A stretch of 13,145 bases of DNA from Acidaminococcus fermentans (GCA_004555735.1 SFHH01000042.1:1-13145); one strand, 5' to 3'. Positions 1 to 7,157 are shown, counted from the first letter of the stretch. The notes: generated from the letters alone by a model not told the origin. A program made the numbers and translations.

Positions 1-149
1 TCATCGGTTTTACGGCCAAAGGCGGTGGCAAGATGGCGGATCTCTGTGACGTACTGCTGGACGTGCCGTCGGTGAATACGGCCCGGGCCCAGGAAATCCA
101 TGAAATCATGGGACATATCATTTGTGAGCTGGTGGAAGACTATGCGTAA
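1..149 (+). CDS. gmhA: Sedoheptulose-7-phosphate isomerase, C-terminal fragment
   Basis: Only the last 48 codons are present; the gene begins outside the window. GmhA is a cytoplasmic SIS-domain isomerase that turns sedoheptulose 7-phosphate into D-glycero-D-manno-heptose 7-phosphate, the first step of ADP-heptose synthesis. The visible tail has the conserved GFTAKGGGKMADLCDVLL stretch, then VPS, the TARAQEIHE segment and GHIICELVE, which is the usual C-terminus of this family (known pattern in E. coli GmhA). The stop codon TAA lies at 147-149 and overlaps the start of hldE by 8 bases, so translation is probably coupled. The downstream genes for the remaining steps of the same pathway support the call. 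The fragment gives no information on the N-terminal half or on the promoter. Confidence 0.9.
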   Translation, partial: IGFTAKGGGKMADLCDVLLDVPSVNTARAQEIHEIMGHIICELVEDYA

Positions 150-1620
150 TACCCAAAGTATCCAATTCCTGACGGAAGACATCCAGAGACTGCGGATCGC
201 AGTGATCGGGGATGTGATGCTGGACCGGTATGTGTACGGGGAAGTGAAACGGATCTCTCCGGAAGCGCCGGTGCCCGTGAACCGGGTGCGCCGGATGGAA
301 AGCGTCCTGGGAGGCGCCGGCAACGTGGCAGCTAACCTGGCGGGATTGGGCGTAAAAGTGTATGTGGCCGGGGTCACTGGGCTGGATGCGCACCGGGATG
401 CTCTGGAAAAGAAAATGGCAGCAGCAGGCATCGATTCCAGTGGGCTTTTGCCCATGCCGGGCCGCAGCACCATTACCAAGATGCGGATCATCGGTGCCCG
501 GCAGCAGATGCTCCGGCTGGATTTCGAAGAGCCGGGGGATCTGGAACCGGAAGAAGAACGGCAGCTGCTGGACTGGCTGCAGAAACGGCTCCAGGAAGGC
601 CTGGACGGCATTGCCCTCAGTGACTATGCCAAGGGGGTCTGCTCGGACCATTTCTGCCAGACGGTGATCGACCTGGCCCACAGTGCCCAGGTGCCGGTGC
701 TGGTGGATCCTAAAGGGGCGGACTGGCGGAAGTATGCCGGCTGCGATTTCATCACCCCCAATGTGAAGGAAATGTGCGAAGCCGGGGGCAAAGTGGTCCC
801 TAATGAAACGGAACCGCTGGTGGAACTGGCGGCCAAGGCCCGTGATAACTTCCAGATCAAGAACGTGGTGGTGACCCGTTCGGAAAAAGGGGTGTCCCTG
901 ATCAACCGGAAAGAAGTGATCACCGAAGCGGCTACGGCCCGGGATGTGTTCGATGTATCCGGGGCTGGGGATACGGTAGCGGCTGTGCTGCTGGCATCCG
1001 TAGCGGGCGGCCTTTCTCTGGGAGAAGCCTTGAAGCTGTCCAACAAGGCAGCGGGGATCGTGGTTTCCAAAGTGGGGACCTATCCGGTGCACCGAGAGGA
1101 ACTGCTCCGAGAGGTGTTGGCCAGTGAGGAACGGGAAGGACGGGATTACCGGCCCCTGAACTGGGACGAAGTGACCAGCCTGGCCCGGACCTGGCAGGCT
1201 GCAGGAGAAAAGATTGTCTTTACCAATGGTTGTTTCGACATCCTCCATACGGGCCATGTCACCTACCTGGAACAGGCGTCCCGGCTGGGACAGCACCTGA
1301 TCGTGGGCGTCAACACCGATGCTTCGGTAAAACGGCTGAAAGGGCAGACCCGTCCCCTGAACCAGGAAAATGACCGGGCAAGGCTCCTGGCGGCTTTAGC
1401 CTGTGTGGATGCCGTGGTCCTCTTCGGGGAGGATACGCCCACGGAATTGATCCGGCGGATCCGTCCGGATATCCTGGTAAAAGGCGGGGACTATAAACCG
1501 GAAGAAGTGGCTGGACGGGAGTATGCCGGGCGGGTGGAGATCCTGCCCTTCAAGGAAGGGTATTCCACTACCGGAGTGATCCGGAAAATCGCTGAACTGG
1601 TCAAGGAGGGCAAATTATGA
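142..1620 (+). CDS. hldE: Bifunctional heptose 7-phosphate kinase / heptose 1-phosphate adenylyltransferase
   Basis: A 492-residue cytoplasmic enzyme with two domains. The N-terminal ribokinase-family (PfkB) domain, about residues 10-330, phosphorylates heptose 7-phosphate at C1; it shows GDVMLDRY at 23-30 and the anion-hole/catalytic-base motif SGAGD at 273-277. The C-terminal nucleotidyltransferase domain, about 355-490, adds AMP to heptose 1-phosphate; it shows FTNGCFDILHTGH with the HxGH site at 369-372. The length is close to E. coli HldE (477). I chose ATG 142, which overlaps the gmhA stop. An in-frame ATG at 100 would add 14 residues that lie inside gmhA and do not resemble the family. 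The stop overlaps the hldD start as ATGA. Both active sites look intact, so both activities are expected. The GmhB substrate is made by the first domain and its product is used by the second. Confidence 0.95.
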   Translation: MRNTQSIQFLTEDIQRLRIAVIGDVMLDRYVYGEVKRISPEAPVPVNRVRRMESVLGGAGNVAANLAGLGVKVYVAGVTGLDAHRDALEKKMAAAGIDSSGLLPMPGRSTITKMRIIGARQQMLRLDFEEPGDLEPEEERQLLDWLQKRLQEGLDGIALSDYAKGVCSDHFCQTVIDLAHSAQVPVLVDPKGADWRKYAGCDFITPNVKEMCEAGGKVVPNETEPLVELAAKARDNFQIKNVVVTRSEKGVSLINRKEVITEAATARDVFDVSGAGDTVAAVLLASVAGGLSLGEALKLSNKAAGIVVSKVGTYPVHREELLREVLASEEREGRDYRPLNWDEVTSLARTWQAAGEKIVFTNGCFDILHTGHVTYLEQASRLGQHLIVGVNTDASVKRLKGQTRPLNQENDRARLLAALACVDAVVLFGEDTPTELIRRIRPDILVKGGDYKPEEVAGREYAGRVEILPFKEGYSTTGVIRKIAELVKEGKL

Positions 1621-2585
1621 TCATTGTAACCGGAGGTGCCGGTTTTATTGGCAGCAATATCGTCAAGGGTCTGAATGAACAGGGCCGGGATGACATCCTG
1701 GTGGTGGACAATCTGACCAATATGGTGAAGTTCAAGAACATCCAGGGCCTGAAGGTTATGGATTATCTGGATAAGGTGGACTTCATCCAGCGGGTCCGGG
1801 ATGGGAAGTTCGACCACGAACCCATTGAAGTGATCTTCCATGAAGGGGCCTGCTCCGATACCATGGAATACAATGGCAAATACATGATGGAAAATAACTT
1901 TGAATATACCAAGACCCTCATGCACTTTGCCCTGGACCGGCGGATCCAGTTCCTGTATGCTTCCTCTGCTTCCACTTACGGCAGCGGGAAAAACGGCTTC
2001 CGGGAAGAGCCGGCCTGTGAAGAGGCACTGAACGTATACGCCTTCTCCAAGCTGTTCTTCGACAATTATGCCCGCCGATATTTTGACAAGGCGGAGAGCC
2101 AGATTGCCGGGTTCCGGTATTTCAATGTGTTCGGGCCCCAGGAGAACCACAAGGGGAAAATGGCTTCCATGGTGCGCCAGATGTTCCTCCAGTGGCAGGC
2201 AGAACACAAGGTGAAGCTGTTCGGAGCGTACGACGGTTATGGGCCGGGAGAACAGACCCGGGACTTCATCTATGTGAAAGATGTAGTGAAGGTCCTGTTC
2301 GATTTCTGGCAGCATCCGGAACGGAAAGGGGTCTTTAATCTGGGAACCGGCCATGCCCATACTTTCAACGACATGGCCAAAGCCGTACTGGAATTCTTTG
2401 GCAGCGGCGAATTGGTTTATGTGCCTTTCCCGGAAGTGCTGAAAGGAAAATACCAGAGCTATACCCAAGCGGATACGACGAAGCTGCTGGCGGCCGGGTA
2501 TACGGACGGCTTCACGGATTTCAGCCAGGCGGTGAAGGAATACTGCCAGGTGCTCCAGGATTCTGACGGCTATTACAAGGCATGA
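1617..2585 (+). CDS. hldD: ADP-L-glycero-D-manno-heptose 6-epimerase
   Basis: A 322-residue short-chain dehydrogenase/epimerase that inverts C6 of ADP-D-glycero-D-manno-heptose to give ADP-L-glycero-D-manno-heptose, the donor for LPS heptosyltransferases. The N-terminal Rossmann NADP-binding motif GGAGFIG is at residues 6-12. The catalytic YxxxK is Y141-K145 within VYAFSKLFF, preceded by the SSASTYG serine segment. The phrase NVFGPQENHKGKMASM is characteristic of the HldD/RfaD subfamily rather than of UDP-sugar epimerases. Length is similar to E. coli HldD (310). The start ATG overlaps the hldE stop by 4 bases and the hldD stop overlaps gmhB, showing one transcript. A GGAGG-type site (AAGGAGGG) lies about 8 bases upstream, inside hldE. 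Confidence 0.95.
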   Translation: MIIVTGGAGFIGSNIVKGLNEQGRDDILVVDNLTNMVKFKNIQGLKVMDYLDKVDFIQRVRDGKFDHEPIEVIFHEGACSDTMEYNGKYMMENNFEYTKTLMHFALDRRIQFLYASSASTYGSGKNGFREEPACEEALNVYAFSKLFFDNYARRYFDKAESQIAGFRYFNVFGPQENHKGKMASMVRQMFLQWQAEHKVKLFGAYDGYGPGEQTRDFIYVKDVVKVLFDFWQHPERKGVFNLGTGHAHTFNDMAKAVLEFFGSGELVYVPFPEVLKGKYQSYTQADTTKLLAAGYTDGFTDFSQAVKEYCQVLQDSDGYYKA

Positions 2586-3109
2586 AGACAGGGGAAAAAG
2601 CGGTGTTCCTGGACCGGGACGGGGTCCTGGACATCGATAAAGGCTATATTTACCGTCCTAACCAGGTGGAATGGGTGGCCGGGGCCAGAGAGGCCGTGGC
2701 CGCCTTGGTCCGCCGGGGCTATCAGGTGTATGTGGTGACCAACCAGAGCGGCATCGCCCGGGGCTACTACACCCAAAAGGACATGGAGCATCTCCATGCC
2801 TATATGGCGGAAGAAATCAGGAAAGCCGGCGGCCAGATCGACGGCTTCTATTTCTGTCCCCATCATCCCACCAAAGGGGTGATCCCGGAACTGACCGTGG
2901 CCTGCTGCTGCCGGAAGCCCAAACCGGGGATGATCCTGCAGGCTATGGAAGAGCATGGGCTGGACCGGGAAGGATCCTTCCTGATCGGGGACAAGGAAAG
3001 TGACGTGGAGGCGGCCCTGGCAGCGGGGATACCGGGCTACCGGTTCACAGGGACGGATCTGCTGGCATTTGTCCGGCAGGTGTTGGCCAGGCAGGAGGGG
3101 AGAAAGTGA
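2582..3109 (+). CDS. gmhB: D-glycero-D-manno-heptose 1,7-bisphosphate 7-phosphatase
   Basis: A 175-residue HAD-superfamily phosphatase (histidinol-phosphatase-like branch) that removes the C7 phosphate from heptose 1,7-bisphosphate between the two HldE reactions. HAD motif I is FLDRDG, with nucleophile D11 and acid/base D13. Motif II is the VVTNQSG segment, and motif IV is the IGDKESD acidic cluster. The structural zinc loop of this family, CxH followed by CxC, is present as C92-P-H94 and C108-C-C110. There is one extra cysteine at 109. The family can act on more than one sugar phosphate or on histidinol phosphate, but the position between hldD and the heptosyltransferases settles the role. 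Its start overlaps hldD and its stop overlaps the next gene by 4 bases. Confidence 0.93.
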   Translation: MKTGEKAVFLDRDGVLDIDKGYIYRPNQVEWVAGAREAVAALVRRGYQVYVVTNQSGIARGYYTQKDMEHLHAYMAEEIRKAGGQIDGFYFCPHHPTKGVIPELTVACCCRKPKPGMILQAMEEHGLDREGSFLIGDKESDVEAALAAGIPGYRFTGTDLLAFVRQVLARQEGRK

Positions 3110-4158
3110 TCTACCAGAACATCCTGATCATCAAAATGAGTTCCCTGGGAGATGTGATCCATGCCCTGCCCTTTGCGGCGGCTCTCCGGGAAACCTTTCC
3201 GGACAGCCGGATCAGCTGGCTGGTCCATCCCCAGTTCAGCGCCTTCGTGCCGGAACCGCCCATCATCGACGAAGTGCTGTATTTCGACAAGAAGGCCTTC
3301 GGGAAAATGGGCTGGTGCGAAAAATGGCGGACGCTCCGGGAAATTCGAGCCATGCTCCGGTCTAAGAAGTTCGACCTAGTGATCGATCTCCAGGGCCTGT
3401 TCAAAAGTGCCGTGATGGCCTGGCTCACTGGCTGTCTCAACCGGATCGGCTACTGTGAGATGCGGGAAGGGAGCCGGCTTGTTTCCCGGCCTATCGTGGG
3501 GACCCATGCCCACGACCATGTGATCGAACGGTATCTGGATGTGGCCCGGTATCTGGGAGCAAAGGTTGAGAAGATCACCTATCCCATGCCGGCTCTCACC
3601 GAAGAGAGAAAGACCATCCGCCAGCGGCTCCAGGAAGCCGGGATGGCGGAAGGAAGGATCCTGCCCTATGCAGTGCTGGTGCCCGGGGCCCGGTGGGAAA
3701 CCAAGCGGTGGCCTTTGGAACACTATGCAGCCCTGGCCCGGAAGTTCCTCCAGGACGGGACTTGGGTGGTATTGGCCGGGGGTCCGGAAGATGCGCCCCT
3801 GGGAGAAAAGATCCGGGAAATGGTGGGGCAGGAACCCCGTCTGCTGGACTGGATCGGCCGGACCAGTCTCCGGGAACTGGGGGCCCTGATCAAAGAAGCC
3901 CGGTGCTATGTGAGCGGGGATACCGGGCCACTCCACATTGCCACGGCGCTCCAGAAGCCCCTGGTGACCATCTATGGACCTACCCGGCCATACCGGACGG
4001 GCCCCTATGGCAATCCCCGGGCCACGGTGCTGGTGAGCCCAGTACCGTGTGCCGGCTGCCTGAAAAAGCACTGCGGCCACTGGAACTGTATGGGAGCAGT
4101 GACTCCGGATCAGGTCTATCAGCTGTGCAAAGAGAAGGAGGGGAGAGACTGTGACTGA
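3106..4158 (+). CDS. Family 9 glycosyltransferase, probable LPS heptosyltransferase (WaaC-like)
   Basis: A 350-residue GT-B enzyme of family GT9, expected at the inner face of the cytoplasmic membrane, transferring L-glycero-D-manno-heptose from ADP-heptose to the lipid A-Kdo core. The N-terminal signature IKMSSLGDVIHALP (about residues 8-21) is closest to heptosyltransferase I. The C-terminal donor-binding motif is GDTGPLH, with GDTGP at 271-275, followed by VTIYGPT. A cysteine cluster C315-x2-C318-x4-C323-x4-C328 lies near the end. I use GTG 3106 because it follows a strong AGGAGGGGAG site by a normal distance and overlaps the gmhB stop. Assignment as heptosyltransferase I is inference from the motif and from the operon; the acceptor cannot be read from sequence, so no gene symbol is given. 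Confidence 0.85.
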   Translation: MIYQNILIIKMSSLGDVIHALPFAAALRETFPDSRISWLVHPQFSAFVPEPPIIDEVLYFDKKAFGKMGWCEKWRTLREIRAMLRSKKFDLVIDLQGLFKSAVMAWLTGCLNRIGYCEMREGSRLVSRPIVGTHAHDHVIERYLDVARYLGAKVEKITYPMPALTEERKTIRQRLQEAGMAEGRILPYAVLVPGARWETKRWPLEHYAALARKFLQDGTWVVLAGGPEDAPLGEKIREMVGQEPRLLDWIGRTSLRELGALIKEARCYVSGDTGPLHIATALQKPLVTIYGPTRPYRTGPYGNPRATVLVSPVPCAGCLKKHCGHWNCMGAVTPDQVYQLCKEKEGRDCD

Positions 4159-5185
4159 ACTGGCAGGGAAAAAGATCATCGTGACATTCCTGATGCACTT
4201 GGGGGATCTGGTGCTCACCACACCCTTCCTCCATGCGCTGCGGAAGGCGGCTCCCGGAGCGGAGATCACCTATCTGGTGGATGAGAAACTGAAGGAAATC
4301 GTGGAATACAATCCCAATATCGACCATGTGTGGACCATCGATAAAAAAGGGAAGGACAACAATCTCCGGGCCCTGTGGGCCATGAGCCGGAGGATCACTG
4401 ACGCCCATTTCGATGTGCTGATCAATCTGCATCCCAATGAACGCTGTTCTTTCATCGATGCCATGGCGGTGGTGCCGGTCAAAGTGGGGGCGTCCCATTT
4501 TCTCTTCCGGGGATTCTTCCATCCCTGGCTGAAGCTGAACCGGAAGATCCATGCAGCGGATATGTACCTGGAAGTGCTGAAGCGGATCGGGGTGGAACAT
4601 CCCCAGCACAACGGGTTGGAAGTGTTCCCGGGGCCGGAGCACAGGGCGAAGGCAGAAGCTTTTTGGGCAGCCCAGGATCTCCAGCCGGGAGAGAAAGTGG
4701 TGGGGTTCAACATCGGCAGTGCCGTGGTGACCAAACGGTGGGCCCCGGAACGGTTTGCCCAGGTGGCGGATACCCTGGCGAAAGAAGGTTGCCGGACGGT
4801 ATTCTTCGGGGGACCCATGGATGAGGAGATGGTCCGGGAAGCGGTTTCCTTCATGAAGAGCAAACCCATGGTGGCTACGGGAAAGTTTTCTCTGGGAGAA
4901 TTGGCAGCGGCCATGAGCCGGTGCAGCCTGATCATCACCAATGACAGCGGCCCCATGCACGTGGCTATCAGCCAGAAGGTGCCCATTGTGGCCATGTATG
5001 GACCCAGCCATCCGGAGCTGTATGGACCCTATACCAGACTGGCCTCTATCGTTCGGGCGGATCCTCCCTGCGATGGCTGCCGCAAGGGAATGAAGCACCA
5101 TTGCGACGACATGCGCTGTATGCGGGACCTGACCGTGGAGCAGGTGCTGAAGGCAGCCCATCGCTGGCTCAGCAGAAAAAAGTAG
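4151..5185 (+). CDS. Family 9 glycosyltransferase, probable second LPS heptosyltransferase (WaaF/WaaQ-like)
   Basis: A 344-residue GT9 enzyme, paralogous to its upstream neighbour. The N-terminal motif is VTFLMHLGDLVLTTPFLHAL, the pattern seen in WaaF/WaaQ-type proteins rather than WaaC. The donor-site motif is NDSGPMH, starting at N264, followed by VAMYGPSHPELYGPY. A cysteine cluster C307-x2-C310-x7-C318-x4-C323 sits near the C-terminus. The start is GTG 4151, which overlaps the preceding stop by 8 bases and is preceded by GGAGGGGAG. It probably adds the second heptose or a branch heptose, but this is inference. This is the last gene of the operon: no GC-rich intrinsic terminator follows, and the UP element of the tRNA promoter begins within its stop codon. 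Confidence 0.83.
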   Translation: MTELAGKKIIVTFLMHLGDLVLTTPFLHALRKAAPGAEITYLVDEKLKEIVEYNPNIDHVWTIDKKGKDNNLRALWAMSRRITDAHFDVLINLHPNERCSFIDAMAVVPVKVGASHFLFRGFFHPWLKLNRKIHAADMYLEVLKRIGVEHPQHNGLEVFPGPEHRAKAEAFWAAQDLQPGEKVVGFNIGSAVVTKRWAPERFAQVADTLAKEGCRTVFFGGPMDEEMVREAVSFMKSKPMVATGKFSLGELAAAMSRCSLIITNDSGPMHVAISQKVPIVAMYGPSHPELYGPYTRLASIVRADPPCDGCRKGMKHHCDDMRCMRDLTVEQVLKAAHRWLSRKK

Positions 5186-5234
5186 ATATTTTTTCAAAAA
5201 AGGGGTTGCCAAATTCGGAAGAATCTTGTATACT
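5184..5234 (+). promoter_or_regulatory. Strong tRNA-operon promoter with UP element
   Basis: The -35 TTGCCA (5206-5211) and the -10 TATACT (5229-5234) are separated by exactly 17 bases, and each matches the sigma-70/sigma-A consensus at 5 of 6 positions. With a start at G5241, bases 5184-5200 (AGATATTTTTTCAAAAA) fit the known E. coli UP-element consensus for the alpha C-terminal domain in the correct -57 to -41 register, with one mismatch. Such elements mark rRNA and tRNA promoters. The start point is inferred from spacing. Confidence 0.88.
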
Positions 5235-5270
5235 AACATAGTCGACGGTTGATGAAGCCAACGACATGAT

Positions 5271-5346
5271 GGTCCGCTAGCTCAGCTGGTAGAGCACCTG
5301 ACTCTTAATCAGGGTGTCCAGAGTTCGATCCTCTGGCGGATCACCA
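5271..5346 (+). tRNA. tRNA-Lys (anticodon CTT)
   Basis: A full 76-base cloverleaf. The acceptor arms GGTCCGC (5271-5277) and GCGGATC (5336-5342) pair with one G-U. The anticodon stem is CCTGA/TCAGG with loop CTCTTAA, placing anticodon CTT at 5304-5306, which reads AAG. The T-loop TTCGATC is present and CCA is encoded at 5344-5346. It is the first gene of the three-tRNA operon and is preceded by a 30-base leader with a small imperfect hairpin (5241-5265). Confidence 0.97.
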
Positions 5347-5354
5347 TTTTTTTT

Positions 5355-5429
5355 GGCCGGATGGTCAAGCGGTTAAGACACCGCCCTTTCACGGCGGTAT
5401 CGGGGGTTCGATTCCCCCTCCGGTCACCA
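5355..5429 (+). tRNA. tRNA-Glu (anticodon TTC)
   Basis: A 75-base cloverleaf. The acceptor arms GGCCGGA (5355-5361) and TCCGGTC (5419-5425) pair. The anticodon stem CCGCC/GGCGG has loop CTTTCAC, with anticodon TTC at 5388-5390 reading GAA/GAG. The T-arm is GGGGG TTCGATT CCCCC, and CCA is encoded at 5427-5429. It is separated from tRNA-Lys by eight T residues, a likely processing site. Confidence 0.97.
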
Positions 5430-5435
5430 ACTTAT

Positions 5436-5511
5436 GGGCGCTTAGCTCAGCTGGGAGAGCGTCTGCCTTACAAGCAGAATGTCAGCAGTTCGATCCTGTT
5501 AGCGCCCACCA
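5436..5511 (+). tRNA. tRNA-Val (anticodon TAC)
   Basis: A 76-base cloverleaf. The acceptor arms GGGCGCT (5436-5442) and AGCGCCC (5501-5507) pair perfectly. The anticodon stem TCTGC/GCAGA has loop CTTACAA, with anticodon TAC at 5469-5471 reading GUN valine codons. The T-stem AGCAG/CTGTT includes one G-U pair, and CCA is encoded at 5509-5511. It is the last gene of the operon, seven bases before the terminator stem. Confidence 0.97.
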
Positions 5512-5517
5512 CAAAAG

Positions 5518-5553
5518 AAGACGATACACGCGTAACGCTGTATCGTCTTTTTT
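5518..5553 (+). terminator. Intrinsic terminator of the tRNA operon
   Basis: A perfect 11-bp stem, AAGACGATACA (5518-5528) with TGTATCGTCTT (5539-5549), encloses a 10-base loop in which GCG/CGC can also pair. It runs into T6 at 5548-5553. This is a classical rho-independent terminator and should separate the tRNA transcript from nfeD. Confidence 0.92.
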
Positions 5554-5595
5554 ATATGCGTTTTTGGGGCAGGGAGACACACCCCCCTAATCATC

Positions 5596-5674
5596 CCCCT
5601 CCCAAATAGCAGGGATTTTCCTTTCCATCTCGAATATATTCATCAATCCCTGTTCATTTTTGGGAAAGGAGGGG
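5596..5674 (+). promoter_or_regulatory. Structured leader of nfeD with sequences complementary to its ribosome-binding site
   Basis: CCCAAA (5601-5606) can pair with TTTGGG (5659-5664), and CAGGGATT (5610-5617) with AATCCCTG (5645-5652), giving a two-part hairpin just before the nfeD site AAAGGAGGGG. Within its loop, TCCTTTCC (5619-5626) is exactly complementary to GGAAAGGA (5663-5670). Upstream, CCCCTCC (5596-5602) is exactly complementary to GGAGGGG (5668-5674). These pairings are partly exclusive. Regulation is inference. A possible -10 TATATT at 5635-5640 without a good -35 would start transcription inside the structure and remove it. Confidence 0.35.
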
Positions 5675-5679
5675 ATCCT

Positions 5680-6150
5680 ATGGCAATCCAACTGTTTTTT
5701 GTGGGGACGGTCCTGCTGATCATTGAGGGGTTTATCCCCGGTTTCGGGATCTTTGGCATCAGCGGCATCCTGTGTCTTCTGGGTTCCCTGTATTTCTTCC
5801 TGGGAGCTACGGCTCAGGCAGCGGCCCTGGTGGGCGGTCTGCTGTTGGTACTGGTGCTGCTGGGATGGTGGCTGATCCGTCAGGGACCGGGAAGCTGGCT
5901 GGGACGCCAAGTGACTCTCCATCTCCGTTTCACGGCAGCTCGAGGCTATACGGGCAATGCGGAACGGAAAGACCTGTTGGGGAAAACCGGCGTGGCTCAG
6001 ACGGTACTCCGTCCTTCCGGCCGGGCCCTGATCGATGGAGAACTGGTGGATGTGATCACCGAAGGCGAATTCTATGAACCGGGGACAGCTGTCCGGGTGG
6101 TGGCTGTGACCGGCGGTCGGACCGTAGTCCGAAAGGAGGAAAAAATATGA
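5680..6150 (+). CDS. Short NfeD-family membrane protein
   Basis: A 156-residue integral membrane protein of the short NfeD type. Three hydrophobic segments, about residues 4-20, 24-42 and 47-67, are followed by a soluble OB-fold domain at about 95-150. The latter has the family pattern GKTGVAQTVLRPSGRALIDG, then DVITEGEFYEPGTAVRVVAV. NfeD proteins are usually encoded beside flotillins/stomatins and are thought to help organise or assemble membrane microdomains; no catalytic function is expected for the short form, which lacks the ClpP-like protease domain of long NfeD. ATG 5680 is preceded by AAAGGAGGGG at a normal distance. The stop overlaps the floA start as ATGA. Promoter placement is uncertain; it lies downstream of the tRNA terminator. 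Confidence 0.9.
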   Translation: MAIQLFFVGTVLLIIEGFIPGFGIFGISGILCLLGSLYFFLGATAQAAALVGGLLLVLVLLGWWLIRQGPGSWLGRQVTLHLRFTAARGYTGNAERKDLLGKTGVAQTVLRPSGRALIDGELVDVITEGEFYEPGTAVRVVAVTGGRTVVRKEEKI

Positions 6151-7145
6151 TTGCAATTTTAGGCAGCACGGTATTCCTGGTGGCCATCCTGGTCATCATC
6201 ATCCTGTTCCTGCATTTCGTCCCCCTGGGCCTGTGGATCTCTGCTATGGCTGCTGGGGTCAATGTCCATATCTTTACCCTGGTGGGGATGCGGCTGCGCC
6301 GGGTCGTCCCTTCTAAGATCATCCTGCCTCTGGTGAAAGCCAATAAGGCAGGGCTGGAAGTGAACGTGGATCAGCTGGAAGCCCATTACCTGGCCGGCGG
6401 TGACGTGGACAGGGTGGTGGATGCCTTGATCGCGGCAGAACGGGCGGCCATCCCTTTGACTTTTGAACGGGCGGCGGCCATCGATCTGGCAGGCCGTGAT
6501 GTGTTGGAAGCTGTCCAGATGAGCGTCAACCCCAAAGTCATCGAGACCCCGCTGATTTCGGCCGTGGCCAAGAACGGCATCGAGCTGAAGGTACGGGCCC
6601 GGGTCACGGTACGGGCCAATATCGACCGGCTGGTGGGCGGTGCCGGGGAGAGCACCATCATCGCCCGGGTAGGGGAAGGCATCGTCACCACTGTAGGCTC
6701 TTCGGAAGAACACACGGATGTTTTGGAAAACCCGGATCACATTTCCCGGACCGTCCTGAGCAAGGGACTGGATGCAGGCTCTGCATTCGAGATCCTGTCC
6801 ATCGACATCGCCGATGTGGATGTAGGGCGGAACATCGGGGCCCAGCTGATGACGGATCAGGCGGAAGCGGACAAGAACATCGCCCAGGCCAAAGCGGAAG
6901 AACGACGGGCTATGGCTGTGGCCAAGGAACAGGAGATGCGGGCTTATACCCAGGAAATGCAGGCTAAGGTGGTAGAAGCCCAGGCTCAGGTGCCGGAAGC
7001 CTTGGCCCAGGCCCTGCGGGAAGGCCATCTGGGGGCCATGGATTATTACCAGCTGAAGAACCTGATGGCCGATACGAAAATGCGGGAAAGTTTGGTGACG
7101 CCCCAGCAGGATGAACTGCCGGCTACCCGGAAATCGGAAAAATAA
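6147..7145 (+). CDS. floA: Flotillin-like protein FloA
   Basis: A 332-residue protein, almost exactly the length of B. subtilis FloA (331, formerly YqfA). It is a scaffold of functional membrane microdomains in the cytoplasmic membrane. An N-terminal hydrophobic hairpin (about residues 5-26 and 31-47) anchors it. The SPFH/PHB-like domain follows, with conserved stretches such as GLEVNVDQLEAHYLAGG, NPKVIETPLISAVAKNGIE and GEGIVTTVGSSEEH. An alanine/glutamate-rich coiled-coil, about 225-290 (repeating AEADKNIAQAKAEERRA type), drives oligomerisation. The C-terminus is short and charged. Partnership with the upstream NfeD is typical and the two are translationally coupled. It ends 12 bases before the next small gene, which has its own GGGAGG site. 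Confidence 0.95.
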   Translation: MIAILGSTVFLVAILVIIILFLHFVPLGLWISAMAAGVNVHIFTLVGMRLRRVVPSKIILPLVKANKAGLEVNVDQLEAHYLAGGDVDRVVDALIAAERAAIPLTFERAAAIDLAGRDVLEAVQMSVNPKVIETPLISAVAKNGIELKVRARVTVRANIDRLVGGAGESTIIARVGEGIVTTVGSSEEHTDVLENPDHISRTVLSKGLDAGSAFEILSIDIADVDVGRNIGAQLMTDQAEADKNIAQAKAEERRAMAVAKEQEMRAYTQEMQAKVVEAQAQVPEALAQALREGHLGAMDYYQLKNLMADTKMRESLVTPQQDELPATRKSEK

Positions 7146-7157
7146 CGGGAGGCCATC

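Noticed and set aside
118..1296. A 392-residue open frame on the minus strand
   Set aside because: It lies opposite hldE, whose motifs and coupling are clear. The translation is rich in H, P, R and Q with no recognisable domain, as expected from antisense of GC-rich coding DNA.
1491..2468. A 325-residue open frame on the minus strand
   Set aside because: It is antisense to hldD, which has all epimerase motifs. No family resemblance was seen in the reverse reading.
5175..5195. GAAAAAA/TTTTTTC inverted repeat after the LPS operon as an intrinsic terminator
   Set aside because: The 7-bp stem is almost all A-T and too weak for a terminator. The same bases fit the UP element of the tRNA promoter much better.
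3980..5239. A 419-residue open frame on the minus strand
   Set aside because: It covers the second GT9 gene in antisense and runs into the tRNA promoter region. No domain, no suitable ribosome-binding site, and a histidine/proline-rich composition typical of shadow frames.
5361..5609. An 82-residue plus-strand open frame
   Set aside because: It is a translation through tRNA-Glu, tRNA-Val and the terminator, not a gene.
5629..5640. TATATT at 5635-5640 as the nfeD promoter
   Set aside because: There is no acceptable -35 hexamer at 16-18 bases upstream, so it is mentioned only as an alternative to the structured-leader model.
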